64,000 nt of DNA, taken from the NCBI GenBank assembly GCA_963664845.1, contig OY761615.1, positions 1,426,001-1,490,000 on the forward strand, in the 5' to 3' direction. Of this stretch, positions 1-10,900 are shown piece by piece (positions within the stretch are counted from its first letter, which is position 1; every line of letters starts with the position of its first letter). The position numbers and the translations under genes were made by a program. The stretch comes from CAIYTF01 sp963664845 (GTDB taxonomy: Bacteria; Bacteroidota; Ignavibacteria; Ignavibacteriales; Ignavibacteriaceae). Under the pieces are notes generated by a model that was not told the origin of the DNA, searched no databases, and worked only from the letters and a program-made list of their open reading frames with translations.

Positions 1-19
1 CACCATCTTCAGAAATAAA

Positions 20-1231
20 ATGATAATGACGTTCTATGATGCACTCCAGATGACCATCGGCATCATGCATGATATAATCATTAAAACTGACAAATCGTTG
101 GTAATTGAATCGGTGCAGGGCGCTTTGGCAGCCAATCTCGGATTTGAAGAAACTGAATTGTTAGGGAAACCAATCACTGCTGTTTTAAACCATAGTACAC
201 CTCGCATTTCCCTTCAGGAATATTTGCAAAACACCAATGGCGAGGTGAAAATATTCGATGCAGAGGCATTACATAAAGACGGTAATTCAGTACCCATGAA
301 TTTTTCCTTTACACCACTGACCAACAACGAGGTGTTTTTCGGGTATATCGGTATCGGGAGGAATATTTCCGACAGAAAAAAATATGAAAACGAATTACTG
401 CACTCAAAAGAAAACCTGGATAAGTTGGTCAAAAGCAAGACAATTGAACTTGAAAAAGCCAATGAACTGCTGCGTCTTGATATTGAGGAAAGAAAGCTCA
501 TTGAAGAAAAGCTCATTGCCCTAAATGCCGAACTTCAGGAAGTGAACCTCAGCAAAGATAAGTTCTTCACCGTTTTTGCCCACGATTTAAAGGCCCCTTT
601 TCAGGGGCTGCTGGGTTATTCCGAAGCGCTGATGGAAGATGCAGATTCGATCTCAAAAGAGGAATTGAGGGAATACGCTGCGAGCATAAATGAAATAAGC
701 AACAGCGTTTTTGGCATGATAGAAAACCTCCTGGCCTGGGCACGGGTACATATTGGCAGAACCGACACACACTCCGTACGGCTTAATCTTCAGGAAATTT
801 TTTCATCGGTGAGCAGCAACCTTGCTCACAATGCGCTGCGGAAAAACATAGTGTTGAACTCAAATATCAACGAATCAATTGTGGTTATGGCCGATAAGAA
901 TATGTTAAGTTCAATACTGCACAATTTGCTGGCCAATGCAATTAAATTCACCGAATCAAACGGAAGTATATTTATAACGGCAACACTTAAAGAAAAATTC
1001 TATGAAATTGCCATCCGGGATTCCGGAACGGGTATTCCCATGGAAGCACAAAAACAGATTTTTACGCTGGGCAATTCTTATCGCCGAAAAGGCACCGCCA
1101 AAGAAGAAGGAACCGGATTGGGACTGGCGCTTTGCAAAGAAATGGTTCAGCAGCAAGGCGGAACTATTCGTGTGGAGAGTGAACCAGGTAAAGGAAGTAC
1201 GTTTGTTTTTACTATACCCAAGGCCGAATAA
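20..1231 (+). CDS. PAS-domain sensor histidine kinase (5' end possibly outside window)
   Basis: A PAS sensory domain (about residues 20-120) is followed by a charged coiled coil (about 118-178). The HisKA dimerisation domain has the phospho-acceptor in FAHDLKAPFQGLLGY (His188). A HATPase domain shows the N box (LLANAIKFT), G1 (DSGTGIP) and G2 (GTGLGLALCKEM). It would autophosphorylate and pass phosphate to a response regulator, but no receiver gene is visible beside it. There is no transmembrane segment in the visible part. The frame is open back to base 2 with no strong ribosome-binding site at the ATG at 20, so the true N-terminus, perhaps with further sensor domains, may lie upstream. It is convergent with the pectate lyase gene. 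Confidence 0.9.
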   Translation: MIMTFYDALQMTIGIMHDIIIKTDKSLVIESVQGALAANLGFEETELLGKPITAVLNHSTPRISLQEYLQNTNGEVKIFDAEALHKDGNSVPMNFSFTPLTNNEVFFGYIGIGRNISDRKKYENELLHSKENLDKLVKSKTIELEKANELLRLDIEERKLIEEKLIALNAELQEVNLSKDKFFTVFAHDLKAPFQGLLGYSEALMEDADSISKEELREYAASINEISNSVFGMIENLLAWARVHIGRTDTHSVRLNLQEIFSSVSSNLAHNALRKNIVLNSNINESIVVMADKNMLSSILHNLLANAIKFTESNGSIFITATLKEKFYEIAIRDSGTGIPMEAQKQIFTLGNSYRRKGTAKEEGTGLGLALCKEMVQQQGGTIRVESEPGKGSTFVFTIPKAE

Positions 1232-1334
1232 AAAAACTATTCAAACGTTGAATGAAGTCTCTGTTATCCTGATAACATTAATAACCTTTACAACGACAGT
1301 TCAAATCGCAGCCTCAATCAGACCTAAGGCCTTC

Positions 1335-4300
1335 TTACCTGCCTTTTCCTTCAACGTTTATTACCTGCCACGACTTACTTTCAGAATATCCACTTAGCCT
1401 TTTTGCGATCCCGCCGGCAAGAGGTTTATGCACACTCACATAATCATATGCATTATTATCACAAATAAGCAGATCGTTGTTGTCAACGAAGCGGTTCCCA
1501 TCAATATCGGTTGGTAAATAGCCCGAGGAAAATGCAAAGGCTGCATTATCTACCAACAGAAGATCATTATTATCAATATATCCGCTCTGGTCAACATCAC
1601 CATTATATAAACACCATTTTGAACCGTTCTGCATAAGATTATTCCCATAGGCCTGCGTTTGCATAGACGTAAAGTCATAGGTTTGTAAGGCACCACGGGT
1701 TATGCTTACCGGCGAGGCACTCCAGGTTTCAACAGCGCTCCGATGCCGGATAACAAGATAATACGAGCCAGTTGAAGCGTTTTGGAAGGATACACTGCCA
1801 GTCAGTGAAACTGAGTCAATTACAACAACAGCTGAATCAACCACAGTGTAAGGCGCACTCTTTTCCGCCAATTTAACCTTAAAAGTATCTTTAAGTGCTG
1901 CTGTTGTGCCATTAAAATATCCCTGAACCGCCAATGAAAGATTGAGAACAGCAGGTGGAAGTACTGCCAATGAAGTATTTCCCTTGATTACAAAGTTCTT
2001 TAGGCCAAGGTACTTTGAGTTGCTTGGAGTTGTCGTAAACCAGGGATAAATCCGGATTGCAAGATTGGTGCCACTCGCAACAGTTACGTTGCATGTGAAT
2101 GAGGGTGCCGGACTGTTCCATGAGCTATTTGCCGAGATAATTGCATCTGCATTTATCTTTGTTTTATGTGCCCAATTGTCAGTTGAATAGTAAAGATTTG
2201 AAAACATTCTATTAGTAGATGCTGCATAACCTATGTCCAATGAAACACTGTTTGCCAAAAAAATATATCCAGCAACAGGACTCACGGCAAATTCAATATA
2301 ACGTCCGTCATTTTGAGCGGTTTCAGTTGGCCAGTTGGCAGCCCCAAGATTGCATCGCTGTCCACCATTCGCATAATCTTTCACACTCATGGAAAGTGAA
2401 CCCCCGCCGCTGCTGAATGCTTCGACTGAACCGTTTAGATTTGCCGTAGCACTGAAACCTGTGTTTGCAGTGAGCGCCCATATAATTGAATCTGCCTGCC
2501 CTGACGATAATGTGGTGAATACACTTTCAGCCCCATAACCGGCACCTACAGTATTAACTGCATAGGCACGAACATAATATGTTGCACCGGAAACAAGCCC
2601 CGGGATTGAGCTTACAAATGAGGCAGACCCCGTTCCGTCAGACGTATGTGCATCGGTCAACATTGGAGTCCCAGTCAAATTCCAGCAAACTCCTTTCGCC
2701 GTTATAGCCACTCCCCCGTTAGACGTAATGCTGCCTCCGGAAGAAGCAGTTGTAGACGTAATGTCAGAGATGGATGCTGTGGTTACCGTTGGAATTGTAG
2801 CAGCTGTTGTTGTAAAACTTACCTGAGTACCATATGCGGTATCGATACTGTTGATGGCAAATGCCCGGACATAATATGTCGTCCCGGCTGTAAGTCCAGT
2901 CAGAGAGCTCGCGAAAATACCTGTGCCTGTATTGTCAGAAGTATGGTTCCCTGATACAAATGGAGTGCCGGTAGTATTCCAGCAGGCGCCGCGCATAGTC
3001 ACCGTTGATCCCCCATCAAATGCAACATTACCTCCACCAGTAGCCGTGGTTTGGGTGATCGCCGTTATTGCTGTTGTTGTCACTGTAGCAGCAGTTGCGG
3101 GAAGAGAAGTAAAACTGACCTGCGTCCCATAAGCCGTTCCAGCACTATTGGTTGCATAGGCCCGGACATAATAAGCAGAGCCAACTGATAGCCCTGTAAT
3201 TGCACTTGTATATGATCCTGCACCGGTACCGTCGGAAGTATGGCTATCAGCAATTGTTGGCGAGGCCGAAGTGCTCCAGCATACTCCCCTTGCAGAAACT
3301 GTCGCACCCCCATCAGACGAAATTGAACCACCACTTATTGCTGTGGTTTGCGTTATTGACGAAATTGCGGTAGTAGCTAGAGTTGCCAGTGATGCGGCAG
3401 CGCCTGATTCAAACACCCCGAGATCCGGTGCACTCCCATTAAAGGGTAAACCGATATTTGTTCCTGCATCAATCAAATCACTCCCTGCAGCAAGATGCAT
3501 GAATGTAGTCTGAGGTAAGCTTCCATCAGCGTTGCGAGGTCCTCTTATACCGGCTGTATCAATACTTAAAAAATCTGCATTGGTTACAGTAAAAGAAGAC
3601 ATCCAGCTGTTTGTAGTCTGAACCGAGGAAATACTGATTGAACCATAACTGCCAAGGGCAACACAATTTGTGAGCGTTAAAATTTTCCCTGAGGCAGTAT
3701 CAAGAATTTGCGTAACGCTGTAATTTGTTCCATTCCGGTAAGCAGTGCAATTTAATAATGTCATCGAACCTTTATTATTGTTCTGATCAAAGCCCTTCAC
3801 CCGGTTATCGAAAGACAAACAGTTCTTCAGAATGAAATTATGGCGAAGTGTTTTAAGATCACTTCCGCCCATTTTAAATCCATTTCCGTTGCCTGTGCTT
3901 GCAGTTCCGTCAGCACGATAACCATTCATGAAGCACCAACAGTTTTCAAGTGTTGTGGTAATATCATCCGAAGGGCGTAAATACCCGTCCCACCCGTCAT
4001 CAGAATTCTGCCAGGAACGACACCCGTAATAATAATTTCCTGTTCCCACGTCAAGTTTAACGGCAAACCCGTCAGCATTTCCTTCACCCGCATCTTTGTT
4101 GAAGTAGGAGTCACAATTAATGATCCTGTTGCTTGTCGCCCCTCCACCAAGCTGCAGTCCCGAATCCCTGTTCAGGTAAAATGAACAATATTCAACGGTA
4201 TTATTGGAGCCGCTGATATTCATGCCATTGTCTCCTGCCCCTTTTATGTCAATTCCTTTTATATACCAATAGGAACCGCTCAAATTAATGCCGCGGTTAC

Positions 4301-4634
4301 TGCTCGATTCAGCCATGCCAGAAAAGTCCAGAAGAGGGTGTTCGCCGAAATAGGCCCAAAGATTATACTTTCCAGCACTCGTTCCGCTTTTCGAAATGCT
4401 GATGGTGGAGGATAGCGCATAGATCCCACCCCTCATATACATTGTATCACCAGCAGAAACACTCGAAACTGCCTTCGAAATGGTCAAATAAGGCAGCACA
4501 AGCGTTCCCGGGTTGGTATCCAATCCTGTCGATGAGATATAAACTGTCTTGCTAAAACTATATTGATCCGAAAACAGAGTTACCAAAAGCAGGGTGAAAA
4601 GAATATTCTTACCGTTCAAAGCGTTCTCAAACAA
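1335..4634 (-). CDS. Secreted multidomain pectate lyase, PL9-like, with dockerin-like C-terminus
   Basis: The protein opens with a hydrophobic signal peptide and a right-handed beta-helix of pectate lyase family 9 type (about 30-410). Residues Asp188, Asp212, Asp213, Asp216 and Lys254 sit in NADGFAVK, NSDDGWD and NGFKMGG. These match the spacing I recall for the calcium-binding aspartates and catalytic lysine of Dickeya Pel9A. Three fibronectin-III-like repeats containing GVCW/ACW motifs follow. Next comes a putative carbohydrate-binding beta-sandwich (about 720-900), then a dockerin-like pair of calcium loops (NGDVDQSGYIDNNDL and TDIDGNRFVDNNDL). It would cleave polygalacturonate outside the cell. 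The first candidate start is TTG at 4634; a second TTG seven codons on (LNGKNILF) is also possible. The repeat and binding modules recur in the neighbouring pectinase. Confidence 0.85.
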   Translation of the reverse strand: MFENALNGKNILFTLLLVTLFSDQYSFSKTVYISSTGLDTNPGTLVLPYLTISKAVSSVSAGDTMYMRGGIYALSSTISISKSGTSAGKYNLWAYFGEHPLLDFSGMAESSSNRGINLSGSYWYIKGIDIKGAGDNGMNISGSNNTVEYCSFYLNRDSGLQLGGGATSNRIINCDSYFNKDAGEGNADGFAVKLDVGTGNYYYGCRSWQNSDDGWDGYLRPSDDITTTLENCWCFMNGYRADGTASTGNGNGFKMGGSDLKTLRHNFILKNCLSFDNRVKGFDQNNNKGSMTLLNCTAYRNGTNYSVTQILDTASGKILTLTNCVALGSYGSISISSVQTTNSWMSSFTVTNADFLSIDTAGIRGPRNADGSLPQTTFMHLAAGSDLIDAGTNIGLPFNGSAPDLGVFESGAAASLATLATTAISSITQTTAISGGSISSDGGATVSARGVCWSTSASPTIADSHTSDGTGAGSYTSAITGLSVGSAYYVRAYATNSAGTAYGTQVSFTSLPATAATVTTTAITAITQTTATGGGNVAFDGGSTVTMRGACWNTTGTPFVSGNHTSDNTGTGIFASSLTGLTAGTTYYVRAFAINSIDTAYGTQVSFTTTAATIPTVTTASISDITSTTASSGGSITSNGGVAITAKGVCWNLTGTPMLTDAHTSDGTGSASFVSSIPGLVSGATYYVRAYAVNTVGAGYGAESVFTTLSSGQADSIIWALTANTGFSATANLNGSVEAFSSGGGSLSMSVKDYANGGQRCNLGAANWPTETAQNDGRYIEFAVSPVAGYIFLANSVSLDIGYAASTNRMFSNLYYSTDNWAHKTKINADAIISANSSWNSPAPSFTCNVTVASGTNLAIRIYPWFTTTPSNSKYLGLKNFVIKGNTSLAVLPPAVLNLSLAVQGYFNGTTAALKDTFKVKLAEKSAPYTVVDSAVVVIDSVSLTGSVSFQNASTGSYYLVIRHRSAVETWSASPVSITRGALQTYDFTSMQTQAYGNNLMQNGSKWCLYNGDVDQSGYIDNNDLLLVDNAAFAFSSGYLPTDIDGNRFVDNNDLLICDNNAYDYVSVHKPLAGGIAKRLSGYSESKSWQVINVEGKGR

Positions 4635-4966
4635 TTAAAAGCATGGGACCCCTGTTTAGCCAGTCAACAGAAAAACTACAACAACTTAATAAAAAAAGGC
4701 TATAAAAACACGGTAATTATTTAGGGATTAACCTTTACTTTAACGATTACGTAAAATGTCATAATTTCTGCCGCTCTATACGTCCATGGGAGGCGTCCAT
4801 TTGCCTGAACATACACCATTTCGGTGCAATAGTAAGACATGAAAGGGCAAAAAGGACATTGCCTGCAGGTATGGAGTAGTGACCTTGCAGGCAATGTCGA
4901 GAGCCAAGCCTTCCAAACAGCACGTTCTCCGGCACGCTCCATGCCCACGTCCGGAGAGGGAAGAAA
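4635..4966. other. Intergenic region with a long inverted repeat
   Basis: There is no credible gene here. An inverted repeat with 11-bp perfect arms (4857-4867 and 4886-4896, CATTGCCTGCA/TGCAGGCAATG) extends three more pairs past a bulge. It could be the terminator of the downstream-lying 2060-residue gene's transcript or a stabilising hairpin. It has no clear T-tract. The 5' region of the PL9 gene, including its promoter, must also lie here. Confidence 0.5.
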
Positions 4967-7900
4967 CTATTTTTCCAGAATCATTTTTTTGATAATGCTG
5001 TATTCTTTTCCATCCTGCTTGGCATAGGCCCTCAGACGGTATATGTATATGCCGCTGGCCACACCGCCAGACATAGAAAACTGCGTGGTATAGTATCCGG
5101 CATCCTGCTGCGCATCAACCAGTACTGCAACGCGCTGACCAATGATACTATATACTTCGATCTGCACCCGTGCGGCTGTTGGCAACGTATATTCAATTTT
5201 CGTAGAAGGATTAAACGGATTCGGATAATTCTGCGCAAGGTTAAACGTGGCAGGCAATGCAACAATTGCCGTAATCTCTTCACTGTGTTTAAAGGTTCCG
5301 TCATTGTCAGCCATCTTAAGGCGATAGAGTATCTTTCCTGTCACTGGTGCATTGTCGCAGAATGAATAGTTCCTGGGCGAATTACTGTTTCCTGCACCAC
5401 GAACAAAGCCAACCGGACTCCATGAGGTTTCCCTCTCAGCTTTTCTTTCAATCGTAAAACCAAATGTATTTGCCTCAGTGGAAGTTTTCCAGGTCAGATT
5501 AACTTTCCTTTGGTTTGCAAAAGCCGAAAACGATGTTAGTTCTACCGGAAGTGCGTCGTTGGCTGCTCCGGGGAACCAATCACCACTGGGGAAAGGAGAA
5601 TCCGTTTTTGAGGCTGCAGCAAATATAGTTGAAAGTGTGTAATTGGCCGATTCTTCTGCCGTGAGTTGGCGCCCGTAATTACTGTTTCCACTGATAGTGG
5701 CCCGCGAAGTATAAGCAGAACCCGGGCCATAACATCCATATTCAGCATAAAGTGTATTTTGATTAACAGAAGCTGCCGGATCAGCATTCATCAATGTATA
5801 ACCGGCAGCCGCAAGAGTCGCCGGTTCATAGCAGTTAAGGAACACCGTTTTAGGATTGTCATTCCATGGTCTGCCCAGATAAAAATTGGAAACCGGGGTC
5901 CCATCAAATCCAATCGGATCGGTGGAAATAGTGCAGTTTCTGAAAACGAGTCCATACTTGAAATTTGCCGGCGTTGATGCGGCTGTCAGAACGCCGCCAT
6001 TTCTGTTTATTACCAGATCACAACTGTCAAAAACTGCCATACCGCTTCCAAAGATGTAATCCACTGAGCCGGTTATCTTGCAGTGACTGTGATAAACGCG
6101 ATAACATCCCCACAAATAATACGTATCCTGGTGCCCATAGATATTGCAATTCCTGAACACTACCCTATCAGCACTATTACCGACATTAACCGCAACCGCG
6201 CGTTCAATACTCACGGTATCCTGAATAGTCATATTTTGAAATGAAATATTGCTTGCATTCACCTGCAGTGTTTGAACAGCATTTGTTCCCGGTACATTTG
6301 TGGTGCCACTCATCCCCACATAATCTGTATAATCAAGAATCGTTGAATCACGATGTTCTCCCATAATACTAATGTCACTCAATGTCGCCGGGATAGTCAC
6401 TTTTTCGTGATAAAACCCCGGTCGCATATATACAATAAAAGGACTTTCAGAATGGCTTGCCGGAATGGCATTTATTGCTGCCTGAAGTGTGGTATAATCG
6501 CCTGAACCATCTTTGGCAACAACAAGATTGACACCTAAATCAGCGTTCGAGATTATACTGGTCCCCGACAGAGTTATATTCTGTGTTGAAGCTCCACCGC
6601 CCGCATTGGTAAGAGATCCGCCATACAATTCAGCCTGACTTACGTTTGGCGCCACGAAATGAACATAAACGGTTTGAGGAGAAAGGTTTCCGTCAGTATA
6701 AGGCATTGTCAAAACAGAAGTGAATCCTGAACCACTGACAAGTGATATCTGGAAATTTGCAGGAGCGGTAATGGTAACATCTCCACTTGCGGGTGAAAGA
6801 TAATAGCCGGTGATACTATAGGTTTGTTCAGTTGAAGTTGAATTCCTGTTCACTCTGCCAAAGGACAATCCGGTGGCAGATGTTGTAATAACCGGCACTG
6901 CCGGAACAACACTTGCGTCTGCGCAGGTGAAGTCGCCGAGTCTGGTGAAACTGGGTGTGGAAAAACTGTGTGTCGCAACACTAACCGTTCCCACATTTTC
7001 CCAAATGCTGTTTGAATAATGCGCTCCAAAAACAATCGATTCATTTCCGTTTACATCAGCAGCCGCATAGGTAAAGGTTCCACTGTATGTTGGATTTGAA
7101 AATCCGGAAGAAGTCAAAGTCCAATACCTGTTAATATAATCGGAAGCACTTCCATTATTTGGATGTTTGGTCCTGGTGGTCTGCACTGCCACATAAGCAG
7201 AGCTATAGGCGTCAGCCGAGACATTGATTGTTACCGGTGCAAACTCCGACACTGATGCCACATCACCAATAGGAAAGGTAAAACTTCCGGCCGTGGTGAA
7301 CAAACGTCTGAATTGTCCGGTACCGTTCACATAGACCATTGCTGTGGCCGATGGTGTTTCGGCAATGGTGGCCGCCGAATTCATAATAAGATTATGTTCT
7401 CCTGTTGTAAGTACACCGCTGGTTAAGGAGAGTGCAGCATCAACCGTAAGGTCGCTGGCAAGTGAAACACCGGCCGCATTATTTATCACAATGTTCAGGT
7501 TATTGGTAAAGCCCGTTGTTTGTATAGTCTGTGGCGCCGTTCCGTTAAAAACTATCCTTCCGGTGAGCACATTGGTAACGCTTGAACCATTTCCTATTGT
7601 TCCACCGGTATGGATCAAATTCTTCCCAACATTAATTGTTCCGTTACTTCCCGTAAGCCCATTGTTCGACGCATAGAGAAGTCCCCCGGAAACATTTAGA
7701 TTTCCGTTGACCGTCAGGGTTTGCACCGTTGAATTGACAGTAGACGTGTTGGCAATAGTATATGTACCCCCAGTTAAGTACATGTCGCCCTGAACAATTA
7801 CGGTTCTGGCAACACCGCCATTGCCATGCGCCCAGGTACCGGCTGTCATGGTGAAGTCACCGCCAATTGTTACAGGAGTAACACTAAACCCTGCGCTACC

Positions 7901-10900
7901 GGTAGAATTCCATACAAGATTTCCTCCAATTGTTGAAACTAAGGCCGGACCGCCGGTTATTACAAAGACGGTAGAATTTGCTTCATATGTTGCAGCGGGG
8001 AATGAGCCGCCATTGACACGGTAATGTCCCCCCGATTTTATGAGCAGCGTTCCAGTGATCACCGGGGCATTTGCTGATTTATTATCGATCACACCAAATA
8101 CGCTCAAGGTTCCTGTTGTCACCGTCAGCGTTCCTCCGGACACCATCACCAATGAATCGGTAACTGAGGCTCCGCTTGCATTATTCAACTGCAAATTATA
8201 ATAGGGAACACCTGGAATACTCTGTGCCGATGAGCCATTGAAAGTCACAATGCCTGCCGTAGGAGCCGTATAGACGGCACTTCCTTTGGTAAATGTTCCG
8301 CTTATTGAAATCGCGCCGCTCGCGAATACCCGCGCTGCACCGGCATCGTTAGTGCTCGCAATATTTCCATATGCTCCTGCCAACACCGTCAACGAATTGC
8401 TTCCATCATAATTGACTACACTGCTCGTATGGATATTTCCCAAAACCAAATTGGCAGAGTTTTGCACATTAAGCGTCGAATTATTGGAAAGGTCAACCTT
8501 ACCCGACAAGTAAAAACCTGACGGAATGGTGAGACTGATGGCATCCGTCCCATTTCCTACTACAACCTTTGAATTCACTGAGACAGCCCAATTCTGAGAG
8601 AAACCTGAACTTGCGTTGGTAAAATGATATATCTGATTATCTTTTGAAAAGTCCGGGTTAGCCCCGCTCCCATCGCTGTTTGTTCCCCAGCCTGTTGGCA
8701 CCGATATATCAGCTCCTGCGACATTATAAAAATCTCCGGCAGTGGTGAAAGACACGACCGCACCATACCCGGTTAATCCGGAGTTATTAACTGCATAAGA
8801 GCGAATATAGTAAAGCGTACTGGAGGTTAATCCGCTCAACGTGCTTGTTATTGCTCCCGTGTTCACGCCAACATTATTTTTTGAGTCGGCAGTGGTCGGG
8901 GTGGCATTGGTGGAACTCCAGCAAAAACCAGATGAGGTTAATGCCGCCCCGCCGTCACTGGAAATGTTTCCTGAAACAGAGGCTGAAGTCGCACCAACAT
9001 TTGTAACAGCTCCGGTTGTTAACAGAGGTTCGGTGGCTGTTGACGATGTGGTAAATGTCACTTCATTTCCATATGAGGTACCCGCACTATTGGTGGCATA
9101 GGCTCGCACATAGTAGGTCAGTCCCGGGACAAGCCCGGTAATAGCGCTTATAAACGCATTCGTTCCTGATCCGTCATTTGTTTTCGGGTCACCAGTCGTT
9201 GGGCTTCCCGAAAGATTCCAGCATACTCCTTTTGCAGTGATAAGCGCATTATTATCAGCCGAAATCTCCGATCCACCGCCTGTTGCTGAAGTTGCATAAA
9301 TCGGGAACACCGACGATGTAGTTGGCGCAGCAGGAACAGAGGCAGTTGCCGTGTTGCCTGAAAGTACTACTAATTTATTGGCCAGGTACCTTCCGGTGGA
9401 ACCCGCCCATGGATACATCCTGACAGTCAGCGTTTGCCCTCCTTTAACCGTGATGTTGGGCGAAAACGACGTACTTCCCTGAACCGTTGCCGAAGCAGAG
9501 CTCGTATTCAGCAAAGTTATGGGCGTGGCAAATGTAGCTGCATAAGAGGTGGGTGAGGCCGAAGCATAATAACTGGCTGTTCCAAGAGCGGTTGAAGTGC
9601 TAAACCCATCAAGCGAATAGTAAACGGCAAGCCGTGCACTACTAGTACCTCCACCTAGCGCATTCAATGATGCGGAGTTCAAAATAAAATAATAGCCTGC
9701 CTGGGGGGCAACCGTATATTCCACATATGAAGAGGTTGAGTAAGTGGTATAGGGCAAAAAGCCGGTTGATCCAACACGCTGCCATCCGGTCACTGTTCCA
9801 AGAGTTGAGTTATAAACAATACCGGCGAGCCCGACTGTATTCTGACTTTGGGCTGACAAACTGCCTGATACCGAAGTTGCTGCTTGACTGGACGATAAGG
9901 ACCAGGTGGCAGATGCTGCAGTCAGCCCTGTCGGCACAGGAGTTCCCTGCCCCGTCACCGCTACACTTTGGAGGGTTGTTCCGCCAATCGCGGCGGTGAT
10001 GGTTGCGTTATATACCTGAACCGTGGTTGGTTTGAATCTCGCATAAACTGTAGACGTTGCAAGAGTGCCGTTGGTATAGGCAACGTTAATTGATGAGCCA
10101 AAACCGGCGCCGGATGTTGCCGAAACTTCAAAGTTGGCAGGAGCAGTAACGGTAACGTTCCCACTTGAAGGGCTCAGATTAAATCCTGAAATGGAAAAAG
10201 AGCTTTCTGAAGAAGTCAGGTTGATAGTCAAATCACCAAAGGAAAGAGATGTCGGACTGAGAATAATATCGGTTGATGAGTTCATATAATCGGTCAGGAT
10301 GCCCTTGCTCTTCATTTCCTGTGAAGCAAGCTGTGCTATCAACGTAGCACCCAGCAGGTTTGGATGGGTATTATCGGTTGTAATATGAAGCTGTGATGAG
10401 GCTGAAATGCCATACGCTTCATACAGGGTTTTTGTGCTTGCGGTTAAATCGATAAGCGGAACATTAAGCGCGGTGGCAACATTTCTCATGGCGCCCGGAT
10501 AATCACCATACGCTGCCACATTATGCTGACCGGAAGCAGTAATAAGACCATTGGAATCGAAATACCAACGGCAGATAGGAGTAAACAGGACGGGAATTCC
10601 CCCTTTGGCCCGTGTTTCATTAACGTAGGCTGTCAGGTAGGCATCATAGGTTGAACCCGGGTCTGTGTGAAAATCAGGATAGAGCGCCGGATCTTTTTCA
10701 TCATTATGCGAAAACTGTATGAATACATAATCCCCAGCCTTTACATTGTTGATGACCGTATTCCATTTCCCTGGCTCATTGTAAAAGGACTTTGAACTCC
10801 GTCCACCCGCTGCCGCATTAACAATGGTCGCATTTGAATTGAAAAACTGTGGCAGCATTTGGCACCACCCCCGTTGCGGGTTATTGTTTGTTGTGTCATA

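Noticed and set aside
7344..9101. Plus-strand frames antisense to the 2060-residue pectinase
   Set aside because: Shadows of repetitive Val/Thr/Ser-rich coding sequence; no start signals.
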